This document shows, one piece after another, positions 58,059 to 64,000 of a stretch of DNA of 64,000 nt. Each line of letters starts with the position of its first letter. The first letter of the stretch is position 1. The DNA comes from Rhodeus uyekii (taxonomy: Eukaryota; Chordata; Actinopteri; Cypriniformes; Acheilognathidae): positions 1,399,001-1,463,000 of the forward strand of contig JAWRVZ010000139.1 in assembly GCA_037043235.1 (NCBI GenBank). The letters are read 5' to 3'. Under the pieces are notes generated by a model. The model had not been told where the DNA came from, searched no databases, and was given only the letters and a program-made list of their open reading frames with translations. The translations under genes were made by a program, and so were the position numbers.

Positions 58059-59152
58059 GGCCATACATACTTAATAATTTTGCATTTTTACCTGTTCTCC
58101 TGCTATATTTACACTGTTTTAACATTGCTTTTGTTATTGGGTTTAGAAACTTGCTGTTTTGTGACATCCGAGAGAGAGACAGAGAGAAAGAGAGAGCTTT
58201 TCTAACACCTTGTTCTATTTGTCAAGATGATTAGAATGACCTGTTTCCCTCATGGACAACAAATCAAACATTATCAGGGGAGAGTGTGGCTGAAAATGTA
58301 GAAAGCAAAAGCAAAAAGAAGGAGTGTGTTTTTTTCTCCTTTTGTTTTTCCCTTTTTAAGTTAACAGACAACGTGTCTAGCAAACCATTTTCTTGTGTCT
58401 CTTCAGATCAAGTTGTTCAGGTGTCAAACCGGTGGTTACTGTGGCGAAGGGAGCATTTGACATTGTTTTATTGGCAGTGACAGGAGCGGAATGTAGTGTC
58501 GGTCCCAGACAGCAGCAAGACCTCAATCAGAGCTATAAAACACACCTTACTCTGTCACACACACCTCCATCAACAACACTCTTTGTCTCTGGCTTGCTCT
58601 CATTCGTAGAGTGGTTATTGCATTTTATTTAACAGTTATGGAGGGACCTGGAGAAGAGAGAAAACGTAGGATAAAGAGCGGAGTGTATCATAATATTGTT
58701 CACTTCCTTCTGCTCTAAAATCTCCACAGCTTCCTGTTGACCAAACGGCTCCGGTTAATCTGATCACTCTTTACACAAACCTGCTGCAAATGACTTTGTG
58801 TGTGTGTGCACATTTTCACCGAGCCTCTTGGTGTTTCTTTGCATTCTGCTTAGCTGGGATACGGGTTCTCACTCTGACCTTGTCCTCTGTCAAGATCTTC
58901 TCCTGCTGATCATCTTAAACACAGTGGCACACCAGGCATGATTAATATTGAAGAAAGGGAGGGGATATATATCCCACAGGAACATAGAAGGGAGGGCACT
59001 TAAAATAGTTTCAAATGTTAAAATGAAAAGAGGCTAGACTTCTTGGTTGTGAGCTATTTGTGTATGGAGGATTGCACTTGTCTTTAAAGAGTAAAAGCAC
59101 AGGTGTACTTACGTGAAACTGAAGGATAACTTCTCTTAGGATATTTTCTGGC
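58059..59152. other. No gene recognised
   Basis: Non-coding, with short GA- and T-rich tracts. Open frames are short and without recognisable similarity. Confidence 0.35.
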
Positions 59153-59518
59153 TCAAGGGGCTCTAGAGGAACCTTGATGAATGTCCTTGGTGTGGCTTAG
59201 GATAACCATCAGGCCCCTTTTGATATAGGCGACCACTGATGGACAAGGACATGAAGTCTGGGAGAAAGAGTCGAGAGCCAGAAGGACAGACATCGTTTCT
59301 AGGAGGTTTATGTGCCAAGAAAGCTGGTTTCCCCTATGTTGAGAGATCCCCCAGGACTGTTTTTCAGTGAGTGACTGGTCTAGCTTTATTCTTATTACCA
59401 CTGATACGATGGCTTTGATGCCCATGGATGAAAGAGCATCACCAAGTCCCTTGCTAGGAAGGTGGTCCTCTTTAGAGGAGAAAGCACACTTTACTTTGCA
59501 AAACCCCATCTCCTTCAT
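59153..59518 (-). pseudogene. DIRS-like retroelement pol fragment (RT/RNase H)
   Basis: A 121-residue frame. Its first half (IKAIVSVVIRIKLDQSLTEKQ) resembles the region after the DIRS reverse transcriptase. It jumps to SWHINLLETMSVLLALDSF and VVAYIKRG, the DIRS RNase H block with its Asn-Leu-Leu-Glu and Val-Ala-Tyr-Ile motifs. The intervening part is deleted. A tyrosine recombinase is not seen nearby. Confidence 0.55.
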
Positions 59519-59555
59519 GTGAGCAAAAATGACACCTTAATGCCAGACTGCTAAC

Positions 59556-60277
59556 TGTCACGACTTAGCCAAAATCAACCAATCACGGTTGTAGTTCAGA
59601 ACACTCAGAACTTAACTCGACAAGACTAGACTGGACTGGACTAGGATTCACTAGAAATCAACTAGGATACAACTAGGACTCAAATAGACATCAGGACAGA
59701 CGACAATGAAGCAGCACAGGACAGCAAATATGAGGGAAGTAAAAACACAAAGGAGGAAGGGTAATTGATTGAAACAGTTGGGACAAATCAAACTGATGAT
59801 TTGATTAAACAAGGAGGGAGGAGAACACAAAGACTAGACACGAACAAGCAGCCAATGCGGACACGCATCGCCGCATGTTCACATTAGACAAAAGACGATG
59901 CACAGCTGGTGGCAACCAAACTGTGCGCGCAACACCAAAACACAACATGAAAGCATCCGGCCGAAGTAAACACGAACCTTGTGCTTACAACATTACACGA
60001 GGACACGAGAGCACACGGTGCAAGCAGAGCTTGAAACCGTGCCCACTCACGCACTCACGACCAGGACGAACACACGGGTCATGAATGTCCGAACCCCGAC
60101 ACATAACCAAGACCATCTGGGGATCAGACACTATAACCCGCACACAAGACGTTACATAGACAAGAGTCCACGAGCACTCGAAGCCACGCACACACACAAA
60201 ACTCGAGACATTATGGTAGTGTCAGAGCTCTGCCACAAAACCAAGAAATGACTAGACCGAATGTGACAGAACTCTGA
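59556..60277 (-). mobile_element. LTR (family C), probable solo copy
   Basis: On the plus strand it begins TGTCACGACTTAGCC. On its own strand the start resembles the inner LTR at 60550 (ttctgtcacattcgg). About 720 bp, with no clean target duplication found. Confidence 0.5.
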
Positions 60278-60402
60278 AAGTACTGGCTGTAAAACTGAAT
60301 CATGTAAGCCTTTTTGATAGTGTGCATGACCCAACGAGAAGTAATAGTAGTAGTAGATTCCACACTGCAAGAAATTCTACTAAGGGAACCTTCTCTGGTA
60401 TT

Positions 60403-61262
60403 TTTTTATTTATACCCTCCTGTGTTCCCTTGTCTTTGTCAGTCTTTGACGATACTGTGTGGATATTTTCATGTGTGTGGATGAGTGCTGGTTTTGTTTC
60501 CATTTAAAGTTTTTTGTTTTTGTTTTGTTTATAAAGAGTTAATGCAGCTGTCAGGGTTCTGTCACTTCAGTTCGGGTTTCTGGTGTAGTGGTTGACAGAG
60601 CTCTGACACTGCCCCTTTGTTGTGTTATGTGATTGTGTAACCCCGCCCATCTTGTTTCCTCGTTTCCCTTAATTGATCCCATCTGTCTCTGCTTGTTACC
60701 TTTCCTCATGTGTTCCCTAATTAATCCCAGTGTCTTTGCTGTCCTGTGTCGTTGTCTTACATGGGTTGTTCTGAGTGTTTGCTTCCCTGGATGGTTTCCC
60801 TCTCCTTGTGCAACTGTTTCATTCGGTATTTCTGTCATTCCTTATGTGTTACTTGTTTATGTTAGTGTCATGTTTTCCCCCTCGTGGGTTTTTGTTTTAC
60901 GTTTATGTTGATTTATTGTTTACAAATAAGTACCACTTCTCCTGCACATGAGTCCTCCCTTCATGTTCCGTGACAGAAGCATTCCTGGCTCTGTGTCTCT
61001 CCGCATCACACACAGCACTCTGTTACTGTGACAATGTCAAGTACTTAAAGAGTACTTTGTATATTTGAAGTTGTTCCATTTCACTACAAAAAAAGTACAT
61101 TAAAAACAATTTAAATTATGCTTTAATACAATTTAATTACAACCAAAATACCAAACATCAAATTAACTAAACAGCAATATTATTTTATTCTAACAGGGTT
61201 GGATCAAACTCAGTATTAAGGAGTTGAGAAACCTTGGCATAGTGGATCCTGCTTCCATCCCT
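60403..61262 (+). repeat. Right copy of the LTR-in-LTR block and block B
   Basis: 60403-60549 matches the outer LTR leader at about 2445-2608. At the same junction aatgcagc/tgtcaggg an inner LTR starts (60550-60977, ending CCGTGACA). Outer LTR sequence resumes and ends near TGTTACTGTGACA (61034). Then 61066-61260 matches block B at 4715-4967. Order and orientation are the same as on the left. Confidence 0.65.
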
Positions 61263-61263
61263 T

Positions 61264-64000
61264 CAAGTCAAGTCACCTTTATTTATATAGCGCTTTTTAC
61301 AATGTAGATTGTTTCAAAGCAGCTTTACAGGAAAAACAATATAAACAAAGTTTGTTTGGCTGAACAGAAGCCCCAAAAGAGCAGGCGAATCAATACAATT
61401 GATGAATTTTAAGTGTTAAGTTTCCCCAACTGAGCAAGCCATAGGCGACAGCGGCAAGGAACCAAAACTCCGGCAGGTGACGTAACGAATGAAGAATAGA
61501 ATGGAGAAAAAACCTTGGGAGAAACCAGGCTCAGTTGGGGGACCAGTTCTCCTCTGGCCAACAGCCAAACCGTGCATGATTATTATACAACAATTCAAGT
61601 CCAATATGAAGTCCAATTTGGTCCGGTTAGAGATGGGTTCATGATCGTCACAGGGGGGAGGGTCCAGTAGAGTCACGGTCTCCGCAGACACCCCAGGGCA
61701 GTGCTGTGCTCGTGTCCAGGTCCTTCATCTGATCTGGATACGGCCCGGATCCAGCTGACCACGGTAACCTCGGAATAAACAGAGACCAATATCAGTGTAG
61801 ATGCCATTCTTCTTCTGATGTATCGAGTACATCAGGTGTTATGGGAATGTTCCCGGTTCCGGCTTATCTAAATTATGCAGCCTAACAATCATTTTACATG
61901 ATTTGGATTAAAAATGTATGTATAATGTGTTATGTGTATGCCAGGTTGAAAAGATGTGTTTTAGTCTACATTTAAACTGACAGAGTGTGTCTGCTTCCCG
62001 AACTGTAATAGGAAGACTGTTCCAGAGTTTAGGAGCTAAATAGGAAAAGGATCGCCCGCCAGCAGTTGACTTTGATATACTAGGTATTATAAGCTGGTCA
62101 GTATTTTGGGATCGCAATAGACGTGAAGGACTATAATGTGTTAAGAGATCGCTCAAGTACTGTGGAGCTAAACCATTTAATGCTTTGTAAGTAATTAGCA
62201 AGATTTTAAAATGTATTCGGTGTTTAATAGGAAGCCAGTGCAGGTTTGACAGAACTGGGCTAATATGCTCATACTTCCTGGTTCTAGTAAGAACTCGAGC
62301 TGCTGCATTTTGGACCAGTTGGAATTTGTTTATTAACAACCACCTAGTAAAGCATTACAATAATCTAGCCTTGAACTCATGAACGCATGAACTAACTTTT
62401 CCGCATTTGTCTTAGATAGCATATGTCGCAATTTAGATATATTTTTAAGATGGAAGAACGCCGTTTTACAGATGCTAGAAACATGGCTTTCAAATGAAAG
62501 ATTGGTATCAAAGAGCACACCCAGGTTTCTAACTGACGACGAAGACTTGACAGAGCAGCCATCGAGTGTTAGGCAGTAGTCTAGATTATTATGTGCCAAA
62601 CTTTTTGGTCTGATAATTAGAATCTCTGTTTTTTCAGAATGTAGCAGTAGAAAGTTATTAGTCATCCAATTTTTTATATCGGTTATGCATTCTGTTAATT
62701 TAGTGAATTTGTTCGTTTCATCAGGATGAGAAGAAATATAGAGCTGAGTATCATCAGCGTAACAATGAAAGCTAATGCCATGCTTCCTAATAACTGCACC
62801 CAAAAGAAGCATGTACAGGGTGAAAAGCAATGGTCCTAGTACTGAACCTTGAGGAACTCCATATTGAACCCGTGACCGATATGACATCTCCTCATTTAAT
62901 GCTACAAACTGATAACGCTCAGATAAGTATGACTTGAACCAGGCTAATGCAACTCCACTAATGCCAACATAATTTTCAAGTCTATTCAGAAGGATTTTGT
63001 GGTCAATAGTATCAAATGCAGCACTAAGGTCCAGTAACACTAACAGAGAGATACAACCACGATCGGATGATAATAGCAAATCATTTGTAACTCTAATTAG
63101 AGCAGTCTCAGTACTATGATATGGTCTAAATCCTGACTGGAAATCCTCGTAGATGCTGTTTCTTTCTAGAAAGGAACATAGTTGTAAAGATATTGCCTTT
63201 TCTAGAATCTTTGACAAGAAAGGTAGATTCGATATCGGCCTGTAATTAACTAATTCTGTAGGATCAAGTTGTGGTTTTTTAATAAGCGGTTTAATTACAG
63301 CCAGCTTAAAGGTTTTTGGTACGTATCCTAATGACAAAGAAGAATTAATAATATTAAGAATAGGATCTATGATTTCTGGAAGCATCTCTTTCAGTAGCTT
63401 AGTCGGTATTGGGTCTAGCATACATGTTGTTGATTTTGATGATTTAACGAGTTTAGACAATTCTTCCTCCCCAATAGCAATGAAGGATTGGAATTTTTCT
63501 TCAGGGACACTAAAATGTACTGTATTTTGGAATATTGTAGTAGATTGTTGCATGTTTATTATTTTCTCTCTAATATGATTAATTTTGCAAGTAAAGAAGT
63601 CCATGAAGTCATTAGTGCTGTGCTGATTTAAAGCATCTGGGGTTGAGGCTTTATTTCTTGTTAATTTAGTCACTGTATCAAATAAATACCTAGGGTTGTA
63701 TTTGTTTTCTTCTAAGAGGGTAGAAAAGTAAGTAGATCTAGCTGATCTTAAGGCCTTTCTGAATGCAATAGAGCTGTCTTTCCATGAAAGGCGAAAAACC
63801 TCTAGCTTAGTTTTTTTTCCAGCTCCGCTCCATTTTTCTGGCTGCTCTCTTGAGGGCCCGGGTGTGCTCGTTGTACCACGGTGTTGGACTATTTTCTTTA
63901 ATCTTCTTTAAGCGTAACGGAGCAACAGTGTCTAAAGTGCTGGAAAAGAGAAAGTTTATAGTTTCTTTTGCAACATCAAGTTCTTCTAGGCTATCTGGGA
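61264..64000 (-). mobile_element. CR1/L2-group LINE, second long copy, runs off the window
   Basis: Tail (GACTT)n at 61264 and 3' UTR closely similar to the LINE at 35807. It entered block B: the left copy of the block shows the uninterrupted site. The element continues beyond 64000. Confidence 0.9.
61908..63840 (-). pseudogene. LINE ORF2, RT part (second copy)
   Basis: RT is open from 63673 to 62333 with YRPISNLPFLSKILEK, LLDLSAAFDTIDHK, GVPQGSVLGPLLF and CYADDTQLY. Upstream at about 63780 the Trp codon lost in the other copy is intact here (TTTCATGGAAAG). The C-terminal part from 62339 to 61908 is in another frame because of a small deletion at about 62335. This copy keeps the gttcatgcgttcat repeat that the first copy lost. 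Confidence 0.85.

Overview
The window is vertebrate nuclear DNA, almost certainly from a ray-finned fish and probably an otophysan or cyprinid-like species. The supporting signals are Tc1 and hAT DNA transposons, BEL/Pao, Gypsy and DIRS retroelements, CR1/L2-group LINEs, tRNA-derived SINEs with an L2-like tail, long CA microsatellites, and split genes with GT-AG introns. There is no bacterial-type gene organisation. Only two host genes are visible, both on the minus strand: the first exon of an engrailed homeobox gene (10537-10870, eng1-like) and a complete 17-exon macrophage scavenger receptor marco (45228-54330). EN1 and MARCO are neighbours at human 2q14.2, so this is a conserved linkage, and it favours eng1 over eng2.

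Layout. 1-2030: a Tc1 element split by a solo LTR that is itself split by a hAT element. 2331-4980: nested LTR pieces plus a second hAT element with a perfect 8-bp target duplication. 6204-9161: a SINE, a decayed gag flanked by LTR-like pieces, and a CA repeat. 10537-10870: engrailed exon 1 with GC-rich upstream DNA, between TG and CA microsatellites. No homeobox exon was found in the 10.5 kb downstream. 12307-17879: a young BEL/Pao element whose integrase core is gone. 18190-19610: a LINE fragment split by a hAT MITE that is split by another hAT. 20625-21900: a Tc1 remnant split by a solo LTR. 22672-23091: a solo LTR. 23200-34753: an old Gypsy element with integrase upstream of reverse transcriptase (Gmr1-like order), split by three LINE insertions. 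35807-44390: a CR1/L2-type LINE with an esterase ORF1, whose 5' UTR was entered by a very young deleted Gypsy element (40426-44240). 45228-54330: marco, with solo LTRs in its introns. 54331-64000: LINE, LTR and DIRS fragments, a duplicated copy of the 2.4-5.0 kb block, and a second long LINE running off the end.

How it works together. Marco encodes a type II membrane protein (cytoplasmic tail, one membrane span, stalk, collagen-like region, C-terminal SRCR domain) used by phagocytes to bind microbes and particles. Engrailed is a Groucho- and Pbx-binding repressor in development. They are neighbours but show no sign of functional coupling. Most of the rest is layered transposon debris. Intact target-site duplications allow the order of insertion to be read at many points. 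I found no CRISPR array, phage, operon or clearly new molecular system. The most useful observations are the missing homeobox exon, the two young LTR elements that both lack an integrase core, and a nested-LTR junction present at both ends of the window.
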